Below are positions 8,201 to 14,111 of a stretch of DNA of 14,515 nt, piece by piece (within the stretch, counting starts at the first letter, position 1; each line of letters opens with the position of its first letter). The notes under the pieces were generated by a model, which did not search any database, was not told the origin of the DNA, and was given only the letters and a program-made list of their open reading frames with translations. The translations under genes were made by a program, and so were the position numbers. This stretch comes from JAUZPB01 sp050262615 (GTDB taxonomy: Bacteria; Bacteroidota; Ignavibacteria; Ignavibacteriales; SURF-24). Where the stretch lies: contig JBLNEL010000513.1 of the NCBI GenBank assembly GCA_050262615.1, forward strand, positions 1 through 14,515, in the 5' to 3' direction.

Positions 8201-8743
8201 ATGGAACAAAATTTACAGCGTAAAGAACCATTCGTTGCAGGTTTATTGTCGTTTTTTATTACCGGTGCAGGACAGATGTACTGCGGCTCAGTAGGTAAAG
8301 GAATAGGATTAATGATAGGAGCAATCATTGGATGGTTTCTATTTGTTATACCCGGACTTGCTATTTGGATTTACGGCATTGTTGATGCATATAATATGGC
8401 ACAACAGCTAAACGAACAAATAGACCAGCAGCAGAGAGCACATCAGGATCTGATGAAAAAAGAAAAACTGGAAAATGAACGCCGCCAGGAAGAAGAAGAA
8501 AAAAATAAGGTGAAGGCTAAGGATTTTGTAGATAGTATTAAAAAACTGGATAAATTATTTAAAAATGAACTTATTGATAACGATGATCATCAAAAAAGAA
8601 AAGATAAGCTGATCTCCGAACTCTCTTATAAACCAATAGATATGAACCCAGATGATTTCTTATTCGAATTGGTCTCTTTAAAGGAACAAAAGATTCTTAC
8701 AAATGAAGAAATTAATACAATCAAAAAATACATTTTTAATTAA
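8201..8743 (+). CDS. TM2-like membrane protein with coiled coil and SHOCT-like module
   Basis: The product has 180 residues. Residues 8-66 look like a TM2 domain: two hydrophobic helices around 'GAGQMYCGSVGKGIGLMIG' and 'GWFLFVIPGLAIWIYGIVDAYNMA', with the usual G-Q-x-Y-x-G turn and the D in 'VDAY'. Residues 67-107 are highly charged and helical (probable coiled coil, EEEE stretch). Residues 109-178 repeat the module of its neighbours: 'IKKLDKLFKNELIDNDDHQKRK', then 'DDFLFELVSLKEQKILTNEEI'. The module should face the cytoplasm, tethered by the coil. The gene starts four bases after the previous stop and lies 18 bases before the next ATG, so co-expression is likely. TM2 proteins are widespread and poorly understood. 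No enzyme motif was seen. Confidence 0.78.
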   Translation: MEQNLQRKEPFVAGLLSFFITGAGQMYCGSVGKGIGLMIGAIIGWFLFVIPGLAIWIYGIVDAYNMAQQLNEQIDQQQRAHQDLMKKEKLENERRQEEEEKNKVKAKDFVDSIKKLDKLFKNELIDNDDHQKRKDKLISELSYKPIDMNPDDFLFELVSLKEQKILTNEEINTIKKYIFN

Positions 8744-8761
8744 GGATGAGAGTGTGAACAG

Positions 8762-9211
8762 ATGCCTCTGATAGGTACTTTTTTTGCTTTGATTGTTTTA
8801 CTGATTGTAGCTCCAATACTGATATCTGCGATCAGAAGAAAAGAAAAAGAAATAATCAGTAGAAAGATCAGAACTGAAAATGAAAAAATATTGAGAAGAA
8901 AAGAAGAAATTGAGGAGATCGCAAGAAAGGAAAGTTTAGAAAAAGAGAGAATCCAAAACACAATTTATGTAAGCCAATTTAAAGAAAAACTGAAAAAGGC
9001 TGCCCATCTTCTCAAAAATGGTATGTATTCACCAGAGGAATTCGAAAACAGAAAACAAGAAATTATCTCCGAACTGGCAGATAAAAAAATAGAGTGCTCA
9101 TATGAGGATTTCATGCTTGAAATGATATCACTTAAAGAAAATGAAATACTTGATAGTAAAGATTTAAAATCAATTACTGCTTTACTAGACAAAAATAGTA
9201 ATTTGTCTTGA
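8762..9211 (+). CDS. Single-pass membrane protein with coiled coil and SHOCT-like module
   Basis: The product has 149 residues. Residues 4-24 are one hydrophobic helix near the N-terminus, probably an uncleaved anchor because the following residues are strongly positive ('RRKEKEIISRK'). Residues 25-68 are an E/K/R-rich coiled coil. Residues 73-144 are the shared module: 'LKKAAHLLKNGMYSPEEFENRK', then 'EDFMLEMISLKENEILDSKDL'. The closest Shine-Dalgarno, AAGGA at 8742-8746, is 15 bases from the ATG. Other ATG/GTG codons in between stop within a few codons, so this start stands, though translation may rely on coupling with the upstream gene. It is the last gene of the cluster, with a terminator ten bases after its stop. 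It presumably acts with the two upstream products at the inner membrane. The function is unknown. Confidence 0.75.
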   Translation: MPLIGTFFALIVLLIVAPILISAIRRKEKEIISRKIRTENEKILRRKEEIEEIARKESLEKERIQNTIYVSQFKEKLKKAAHLLKNGMYSPEEFENRKQEIISELADKKIECSYEDFMLEMISLKENEILDSKDLKSITALLDKNSNLS

Positions 9212-9220
9212 TAATAAATA

Positions 9221-9246
9221 AGCGCAGCTTTTGCTGCGTTTTTTTT
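9221..9246 (+). terminator. Intrinsic terminator of the three-gene cluster
   Basis: CGCAGC (9223-9228), TTTT loop, GCTGCG (9233-9238), then eight T. This is a classical rho-independent terminator. Its 17-base core GCGCAGCTTTTGCTGCG recurs at 9573-9589. Confidence 0.93.
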
Positions 9247-9365
9247 GCTGTTATTCTAATAATTAAACTGCCGGTATGATTTTTAGAATTTTCTCCCGTG
9301 TGTGTACTTTGTTATGTTGAAAAACGCTGCAAATTGTCATCATCCAGAAAGGCACGGTTTTAGAC

Positions 9366-9388
9366 TTATTAAAGTTAATCTTTAATAA
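9366..9388. promoter_or_regulatory. Palindrome TTATTAAAG-TTAAT-CTTTAATAA before a small gene
   Basis: Perfect 9-bp arms with a 5-base centre end seven bases before the Shine-Dalgarno of the 44-residue protein. The position fits an operator over the transcription start or a 5' hairpin that affects translation. Confidence 0.45.
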
Positions 9389-9405
9389 TTTTATAGGGGG
9401 AAATA

Positions 9406-9540
9406 ATGTTGGATTTATTCAGAATGATGAGAAGGATCAAGTATGTTCCGGCAGCTAGAAAAAAACTAAAGGATTCCTTATACCTTGGCGTAGTAATACT
9501 ATTTATGATTATTATCGGAATGATGGTAATTTATACCTAG
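9406..9540 (+). CDS. 44-residue small membrane protein
   Basis: The frame runs from ATG at 9406 to TAG at 9538-9540. AGGGGGA at 9395-9401 is an unusually strong ribosome site at proper spacing, which supports real expression. The first 24 residues are basic and amphipathic ('FRMMRRIKYVPAARKK'), and residues 26-43 are one hydrophobic helix ('YLGVVILFMIIIGMMVIYT'). The charge distribution predicts the basic part in the cytoplasm. The gene has its own upstream palindrome (9366-9388) and its own terminator (9571-9596), so it is a monocistronic unit. I do not recognise the family. A small stress or regulatory membrane protein is one possibility; the basic N-terminus could also fit a toxin of a toxin-antitoxin pair, but no antitoxin RNA or gene was evident. 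Confidence 0.7.
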   Translation: MLDLFRMMRRIKYVPAARKKLKDSLYLGVVILFMIIIGMMVIYT

Positions 9541-9570
9541 GATCTTTTATAAGATTGCAGCAAAATGTGA

Positions 9571-9596
9571 ATGCGCAGCTTTTGCTGCGCATTTTT
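9571..9596 (+). terminator. Intrinsic terminator of the 44-residue gene
   Basis: ATGCGCAGC (9571-9579), TTTT loop, GCTGCGCAT (9584-9592), then a short T-run. The 9-bp stem is perfect. It lies between converging genes and may also limit read-through from the sigma factor gene, although no T-run follows on the minus strand. Confidence 0.88.
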
Positions 9597-9623
9597 CACT
9601 TTCCAGCTAACCCGGTAATATTT

Positions 9624-10478
9624 TCAGGACAAAAGCAGATGTTTGCATTTTGATGCATGCCTCAGCTTTTTTAATGCCCTCTCTTTTATCTGCCTGATCC
9701 TTTCCCTTGTCAACTGCAGCATCTCTCCTATTTCTTCTAATGTCAGTGCAGTATCTCTGTCTATACCGAAATAAAATCTTATTACCAAAGCCTCTTTCTC
9801 ATTCAAAAGATTTAAGGACATCCTGAGATGTTCTTTTAGTGATTGATCGAGTAAAGATTTGTCAGGCAGACTTTCAAGTGTATCAGGAATTATATCTAAA
9901 AGCGTTCCGAAATCTTCATTCGAGCTATTGACAGGTGAGTTTAATGACATCGACCTGAAACTGTATTCACCTGCAGTAATTACATCATCGATCTTCATAT
10001 TTAGTTTCTGAGCAATTTCCTCGTTAGTCGGAATTCGCTGAAATTCACTTTCAAATTCATTTATTGCTTTTGAAATTCTGGATATATTATCAATTCTGTT
10101 GCCCGGTATCCTTATCATTCTCGATTGCTCACTTAAAGCCTGCAGTATTGCCTGCCTGATCCACCATACAGCATATGAAATAAATTTATATCCTCTGGTT
10201 TCATCAAATTTTTCAATTGCCCTTATTAGTCCCAGATTGCCTTCATTTATAAGATCATCGGCTGGCAAACCCTGCCCTGAATATTGATTAGCAACCTTAA
10301 CAACAAATTTGAGATTGCATTTGACCATCTTTTCAAAAGCTGACTTATCCCCGTTTCGGATCCTCTTCATAAGGTCAATTTCTTCTTCAGCACTCAGTAC
10401 CTTATTCTTTGCAATTTCCTTAATATATCTGTCGAGCGATAAGTTTGCTTGTACGGATTTCGTATTATTGATCTTCAA
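9624..10478 (-). CDS. RpoD-family sigma-70 factor, TTG start
   Basis: The product has 284 residues, close to the ~286 of Bacteroidota RpoD, which lacks the long region 1.1. It directs RNA polymerase to promoters. Region 1.2 is at about 13-45 ('SLDRYIKEIAKNKVLSAEEEI'), region 2 at 46-120 with 'DLINEGNLGLIRAIEKFD' and 'SYAVWWIRQAI', region 3 at about 125-200, and region 4 at 213-277 with the helix-turn-helix 'LEEIGEMLQLTRERIRQIK'. The start is TTG at 10478. The first in-frame ATG would be codon 37 and would remove region 1.2, and an in-frame TAG lies three codons upstream, so TTG is the only sensible start. AGGA lies ten bases before it. The divergent linker ('NSSNEDFGTLLDIIPDTLES') suggests an alternative group 2 factor, but the primary factor cannot be excluded. 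It lies downstream of a kinase and a receiver gene. Confidence 0.9.
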   Translation of the reverse strand: MKINNTKSVQANLSLDRYIKEIAKNKVLSAEEEIDLMKRIRNGDKSAFEKMVKCNLKFVVKVANQYSGQGLPADDLINEGNLGLIRAIEKFDETRGYKFISYAVWWIRQAILQALSEQSRMIRIPGNRIDNISRISKAINEFESEFQRIPTNEEIAQKLNMKIDDVITAGEYSFRSMSLNSPVNSSNEDFGTLLDIIPDTLESLPDKSLLDQSLKEHLRMSLNLLNEKEALVIRFYFGIDRDTALTLEEIGEMLQLTRERIRQIKERALKKLRHASKCKHLLLS

Positions 10479-10551
10479 CCTGCACTATTCCTATTTTAGT
10501 GTGACAAGATCTGGAAGTACTGATTATACTATTTTATCCTCTAATATTTTT

Positions 10552-11016
10552 TTAGTTCATCACATGCAGAGGATTACAATAACTTCTGATAATACCGCGA
10601 AGTTTAGTAAGTTCAAGCGGTTTTGTCATAAGATGATTCCCTCCGAACATTTTGATGTCAGTACTGCTGATAAGTTCAGGATAGCCGGTCATAACTACAA
10701 TGGGAGTATTGGGATTTGCTTTTCTGATTAAAGTAAAAAGTTCAATGCTGCTCTTGGTCTTCAGCATAAAATCCGTAATAACCAGATCAATCTGTTTTCC
10801 TTTTATTTTTTCTATGACTTCCTCACTGTTGGAAGCCTCAACCATACTGCAGCTTTCAGATTCGAGCAGGAACCTGAATGATTCTATTATTCTTTTATCA
10901 TCATCAATTACAAGCACAACCGGTTTGCGGCTTTCATCCAAAGAAGTACTATTTGCTGGAACTTTATTTTGATGGCTGATAGAATTTGTGGAAAGAATTG
11001 TTGAACTATCTTTCAT
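10552..11016 (-). CDS. Stand-alone response regulator receiver protein
   Basis: The product has 154 residues. After a polar N-terminal extension (1-30), residues 32-148 form one REC domain: acidic cluster D38-D40 ('VIDDDKR'), phospho-acceptor D82 ('VITDFML'), conserved T110 ('VMTGYP') and K132 ('TKPLE'). No DNA-binding or enzyme output domain follows. It therefore works through protein contacts, as a phosphate shuttle or as a regulator of a partner. AAGGAGGGG just before the ATG is a very strong ribosome site. It lies 102 bases after the kinase gene and 73 bases before the sigma gene, all in one direction, with no terminator between them. The neighbouring kinase is the obvious partner. Control of the sigma factor is possible but not shown. 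Confidence 0.92.
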   Translation of the reverse strand: MKDSSTILSTNSISHQNKVPANSTSLDESRKPVVLVIDDDKRIIESFRFLLESESCSMVEASNSEEVIEKIKGKQIDLVITDFMLKTKSSIELFTLIRKANPNTPIVVMTGYPELISSTDIKMFGGNHLMTKPLELTKLRGIIRSYCNPLHVMN

Positions 11017-11118
11017 AATGACCCCTCCTTTATTTTTGTCTTCTAACGCTGCTGGTTTATATTAGGTAAGGATTTTTCAGAAAAGATGCAACTGTATTCA
11101 ATAATTTATAAAACTAAA

Positions 11119-12396
11119 TTATAAAGCCGGAAGAGTAAAATAGAATGTGGAGCCTTCTCCTGGAACAGACCTTACCCATATGCGCCCATTGTGCCCTTCT
11201 GCAATTTTTCTGCATATTGCCAGGCCTATGCCCGTTCCCTCATATTCATCACGTGTATGCAGCCTCTGAAAAATTACAAATATACGCTCATAGTACTCCT
11301 GTTCTATACCTACCCCGTTATCACTGATTGAAAAGACCCAATCATCTTTTTCTTTTTTACAGTTGATTTTTATCTCTGGAGTTCTGCCCTTTGTAAATTT
11401 TATTGCATTGCTGATCAGGTTCTGAAAAAGCTGAAGTATCTGCGTCTTATCGCAACTGACAATCGGCAGATCCGTTTTCATTATCTGTGCATTTGTCTCT
11501 TTTATATTGATCGAAAGATTATTTAGAGCTGTTTCAAGAATAGTATTCAGATCGGTTTTCTCAAACGTTTTGGCTTTTGTTGATATCCTCGAAAACTTAA
11601 GCAGATCACTTACCAGGTTCTGCATCATCCGGGTTCCATTAATTATAAAATTTATATATTCATCTGCATCAGCTCCTAACTTATTCTTATACTGCCTTGA
11701 TAGAAGCTGCGCAAAGTTTGAGATCATCCTAAGCGGCTCCTGCAAATCATGCGATGCTATGTAGGCAAATTGCTCGAGTTCCTTATTTGAACGGGCAAGC
11801 TCATTCATTGCCCTGATCATTTTTTGCTCGATCTCTTTACGTTCGGAAATTTCACTATGAAGTCTTTTTGAAAACTTCTCCAGCTGTTTGTTTTTCTCTT
11901 TAAGTATATCAATCGCTTTTTTAAGATTGCTTTCAATTTTGATCTTTCTGGATATGTTACGCCAGGTAATAGCGACCCCATCATTAAGCTTGGTAACATT
12001 CAAATTAAAAATACCCTTTAATGCCCTGCCCTTTATTTCATCTTCGTAAGGCTGAGATCTGAGTCTCTGCGGAACCCCGGTTTCTGTAACATTGCAGTAC
12101 GCCTGGAAAATACTGCTCGAATGAATTGCAGGCAGAATTTCTGACAGCTTACAGCCAACTGTGCTTTCAATTTCCAGCTTGTTCTCTTCAGCAGCTGATT
12201 TATTTAAATAACGGTAAATAAAATCTGTGATTTCACCCCTGCTATTTCTTACTGCTTCAAGTATTACAAATGGATCTTCCATCAGGTCAATTGCATTTCG
12301 GAACTGCTCATGAATCTCAATAGCATTATTCTCAACAGCGTTAATATTAGAAATTGTTTTTTCTGCAGATACATCATTTTGAGTCTTGCGGGACAT
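11119..12396 (-). CDS. PAS-domain sensor histidine kinase
   Basis: The product has 425 residues, with no membrane segment, so it is probably cytosolic. A PAS-type sensor domain spans about 30-150 ('FVILEAVRN', 'VAITWRNISR'), followed by a coiled coil at about 152-207. The HisKA domain has 'ASHDLQEPLRMISNF' with phospho-accepting H216, a phytochrome-kinase-like H-box. The ATPase domain has the N box 'FQNLISNAIKF' (N326, N330), the G1 box 'DNGVGI' (359-364) and the G2 box 'GTGIGLAICRKI' (387-398), and ends in 'GEGSTFYFTLP'. All catalytic motifs are intact. AAGG lies a few bases before the ATG at 12396. It is first in the kinase, receiver, sigma order. The ligand of the PAS domain cannot be told from sequence. 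Confidence 0.93.
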   Translation of the reverse strand: MSRKTQNDVSAEKTISNINAVENNAIEIHEQFRNAIDLMEDPFVILEAVRNSRGEITDFIYRYLNKSAAEENKLEIESTVGCKLSEILPAIHSSSIFQAYCNVTETGVPQRLRSQPYEDEIKGRALKGIFNLNVTKLNDGVAITWRNISRKIKIESNLKKAIDILKEKNKQLEKFSKRLHSEISERKEIEQKMIRAMNELARSNKELEQFAYIASHDLQEPLRMISNFAQLLSRQYKNKLGADADEYINFIINGTRMMQNLVSDLLKFSRISTKAKTFEKTDLNTILETALNNLSINIKETNAQIMKTDLPIVSCDKTQILQLFQNLISNAIKFTKGRTPEIKINCKKEKDDWVFSISDNGVGIEQEYYERIFVIFQRLHTRDEYEGTGIGLAICRKIAEGHNGRIWVRSVPGEGSTFYFTLPAL

Positions 12397-12477
12397 AATA
12401 AACCTTATCTATTTTTTGGCAGCTTGTTGATAAGTCTAAAATATAAAATTAAAATCCAATTGCAAGCCGGACTTAAC

Positions 12478-12523
12478 AAAAAACCCCTCCGGTTCCTGCC
12501 TGATATAAGCCGGAATGAAGGGG
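12478..12523 (-). terminator. Intrinsic terminator of the RecT-like gene
   Basis: Read on the minus strand, CCCC, a six-base bulge and CCGG pair with CCGG, A and GGGG across a 17-base loop, followed directly by six T. It lies 34 bases after the stop codon of the RecT-like gene and separates it from the kinase transcription unit. Confidence 0.75.
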
Positions 12524-12556
12524 CTGAAATGCTTATGATGGATTTTTATGATTTAA

Positions 12557-13417
12557 TTAAAATGGCAGATCGTCACTGCTTACTGTTTCTTTTTTCCCGG
12601 ACTGCAGATCATCCCATATCTTTAGGAATTTTTCCAGTTCTGCCGGCGAAAGCTGGAACTTCTGATTATCAATGTATACTGAATTATTTTTATATACCTT
12701 TCCATTCCAGAAAGATCCTGCCATTATTCTGTCGATAGCTTCAGAGTTTATTACTTCCTGCTGTTCATCTGTTATGCCGGTACCGGAAAGATCTGCCGGC
12801 GGTAACTCTGAGGTTGGATGAATTCTCTCAATCTTCTCAATGATCTGTATATTCTCATCCTCATCCAGACTTGCCTCAACATTATCACTTGTAGAGATGA
12901 TTTCTTCAGGCGTATATAAACCGCCGATTATATCTGAAAATACTACTCTGGCACAACCTGAAACTGCTCTCCATTTTAACATCGTTTTCGTATATTGACG
13001 CCAGATCTGTTTATCTAGAAGCCCTGCTTTTTTGGCATCATCCATACTGAAGACAAATGTATATTCAAATTCGTAATCCCTGCGGCTCATGGTAACTGAA
13101 CAATAGTTATCCTGTTCATCGATTACGATCTTTTTTGCCTTGTTGCTGCGGTTAATTAACGCTAAAAGCAGGTTGCCCTGTAATGTAACCTTTCCGTTTA
13201 TCACCGCCATTCCGCTTAACCCCTCAAGCGCAGGCAAGCCAAGTTCCTGCGATTTGAACATACAGACTAAAACCTTCTCAGGTGTATTTAACTGCGTCGG
13301 TATTAATCCGCTTTTTATGAAGATCTGTGCCAGTTCTTTTTTCTTTTCAAGATTCATTACCAGATCATTGACTGTTATAACCCCGGTATTGCTCTTGCTG
13401 GTTAAAGTTGTTTCCAT
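12557..13417 (-). CDS. RecT-like single-strand annealing protein with SSB-type C-terminal tip
   Basis: The product has 286 residues. The core (about 15-175) has the pattern of phage and plasmid RecT-like proteins: 'QIFIKSGLIP', 'SQELGLPALEGLSGMAVINGKVTLQGNLLLALI', a beta-strand block, 'SMDDAKKAGLLDK' and the signature 'MLKWRAVSGCARVVFSDIIGGLYTPEEI' region (146-173). Such proteins anneal complementary DNA strands during recombination. An acidic linker (180-225) and a small C-terminal region follow ('FWNGKVYKNNSVYIDNQKF'), and the protein ends in SSDDLPF. That end matches the acidic tip by which SSB recruits repair proteins. ATG 13417 is preferred over an in-frame TTG 45 bases upstream, because AAGGA lies ten bases before the ATG while the TTG has no ribosome site. 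No phage structural or integrase gene is nearby. Confidence 0.68.
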   Translation of the reverse strand: METTLTSKSNTGVITVNDLVMNLEKKKELAQIFIKSGLIPTQLNTPEKVLVCMFKSQELGLPALEGLSGMAVINGKVTLQGNLLLALINRSNKAKKIVIDEQDNYCSVTMSRRDYEFEYTFVFSMDDAKKAGLLDKQIWRQYTKTMLKWRAVSGCARVVFSDIIGGLYTPEEIISTSDNVEASLDEDENIQIIEKIERIHPTSELPPADLSGTGITDEQQEVINSEAIDRIMAGSFWNGKVYKNNSVYIDNQKFQLSPAELEKFLKIWDDLQSGKKETVSSDDLPF

Positions 13418-13464
13418 CTTCGTTATGTCCTTATATTGATTTTTCTTTTCCTCTGATTGCAAAA

Positions 13465-13486
13465 ATACTAACAGAGTTTTTAGTAT
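13465..13486. promoter_or_regulatory. Inverted repeat ATACTA/TAGTAT upstream of the RecT-like gene
   Basis: Six-base arms (13465-13470 and 13481-13486) surround a ten-base loop. On the minus strand four T follow, so it could be a weak terminator of the upstream small gene, an attenuator or an operator. It lies about 50 bases before the RecT-like start. Confidence 0.3.
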
Positions 13487-13551
13487 GTTGGTTGCAGAAA
13501 TTCAATAAAACGGACTTTAAATTAGGTCAAATAAATGGAACTAAAACCGCG

Positions 13552-13572
13552 TTTTTGAGGTATTTTTGAGGT
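13552..13572. repeat. Two direct repeats TTTTTGAGGT with 11-bp period
   Basis: Identical ten-base copies lie at 13552-13561 and 13563-13572, one helical turn apart, about 140 bases upstream of the RecT-like start. They may bind a regulator on one face of the DNA, or be chance in a T-rich stretch. Confidence 0.35.
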
Positions 13573-13654
13573 TTTTTTCTGGTCAGACAATATTATCCCA
13601 TGTAGAAATCAGTGACCTTTCTCTGGCTGAATTTGTAAAGAATTATCTGTTGTA

Positions 13655-13795
13655 TTAAGTATGCCTGTGTAACCTTTTGCTGCTGTAATCCCATAGATCC
13701 ACAAAGCTGAGAGCAATGTTTACTATGATCATTGTAATCATATAAATGAAAATTGATATAAAAACAAAACTCTTTACTACATATTTCTTTACCAT
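13655..13795 (-). CDS. 46-residue small membrane protein
   Basis: The frame runs from ATG at 13795 to TAA at 13655-13657. AGGAGGG at 13810-13804, eight bases upstream, is an almost perfect ribosome site and is the main evidence for translation. Residues 1-8 are basic ('MVKKYVVK'), residues 9-31 are one hydrophobic helix ('FVFISIFIYMITMIIVNIAL'), and the tail 'DLWDYSSKRLHRHT' is polar and basic. A single-pass inner membrane protein is predicted. A longer overlapping frame starting at GTG 13892 has no ribosome site and a non-protein-like composition, so this shorter frame is preferred. It lies upstream of, and in the same direction as, the RecT-like gene, 237 bases away. The family and role are unknown. 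Confidence 0.62.
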   Translation of the reverse strand: MVKKYVVKSFVFISIFIYMITMIIVNIALSFVDLWDYSSKRLHRHT

Positions 13796-14111
13796 CTGAT
13801 TGACCCTCCTGCTTACTTATTAATATAGACCAAAGCCTGAATTTCAGCAAAATAAAAAGTTGATAGTTGCTTTCTTTTTTGAGATTAATCACGCTTCCAA
13901 AAAAAAATCCTCCGTCAGGGAACTTTCATTCAGGGCACTAAATGATCCAGAGTAGAAGCCGATATATAACAACTGAACAATATTAGCCATCCCTATGCAA
14001 TTGTAAGACTTACATTCTTTTGAAAATAAACTAAAAAGCTGAAATGAGTAAATGGCACCCTACTTGTCTTATTAAGCCCGACGATCAATGATTTAGGTAT
14101 AAGGAGTTACG
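13796..14111. other. 316-bp intergenic region
   Basis: This stretch separates the divergent small membrane protein gene and the secreted protein gene at the right edge, so it should hold both promoters. No convincing hairpin, RNA or promoter box was found. A 15-codon frame at 14044-14091 has no ribosome site. Confidence 0.4.

Noticed and set aside
10099..10972. Plus-strand frames across the sigma factor and receiver genes
   Set aside because: They are antisense to frames with complete sigma and REC motifs.
13418..13462. TTG start giving the RecT-like protein 15 extra residues
   Set aside because: No ribosome site precedes the TTG, while AAGGA is correctly placed for ATG 13417.
13593..13892. 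99-codon minus-strand frame with GTG start
   Set aside because: It has no ribosome site and a low-plausibility composition. A 46-codon frame with AGGAGGG and a clean membrane helix overlaps it in another frame and explains the region better.
14044..14091. 15-codon frame before the last gene, considered as a leader peptide
   Set aside because: It has no ribosome site, no run of regulatory codons and no following attenuator hairpin.
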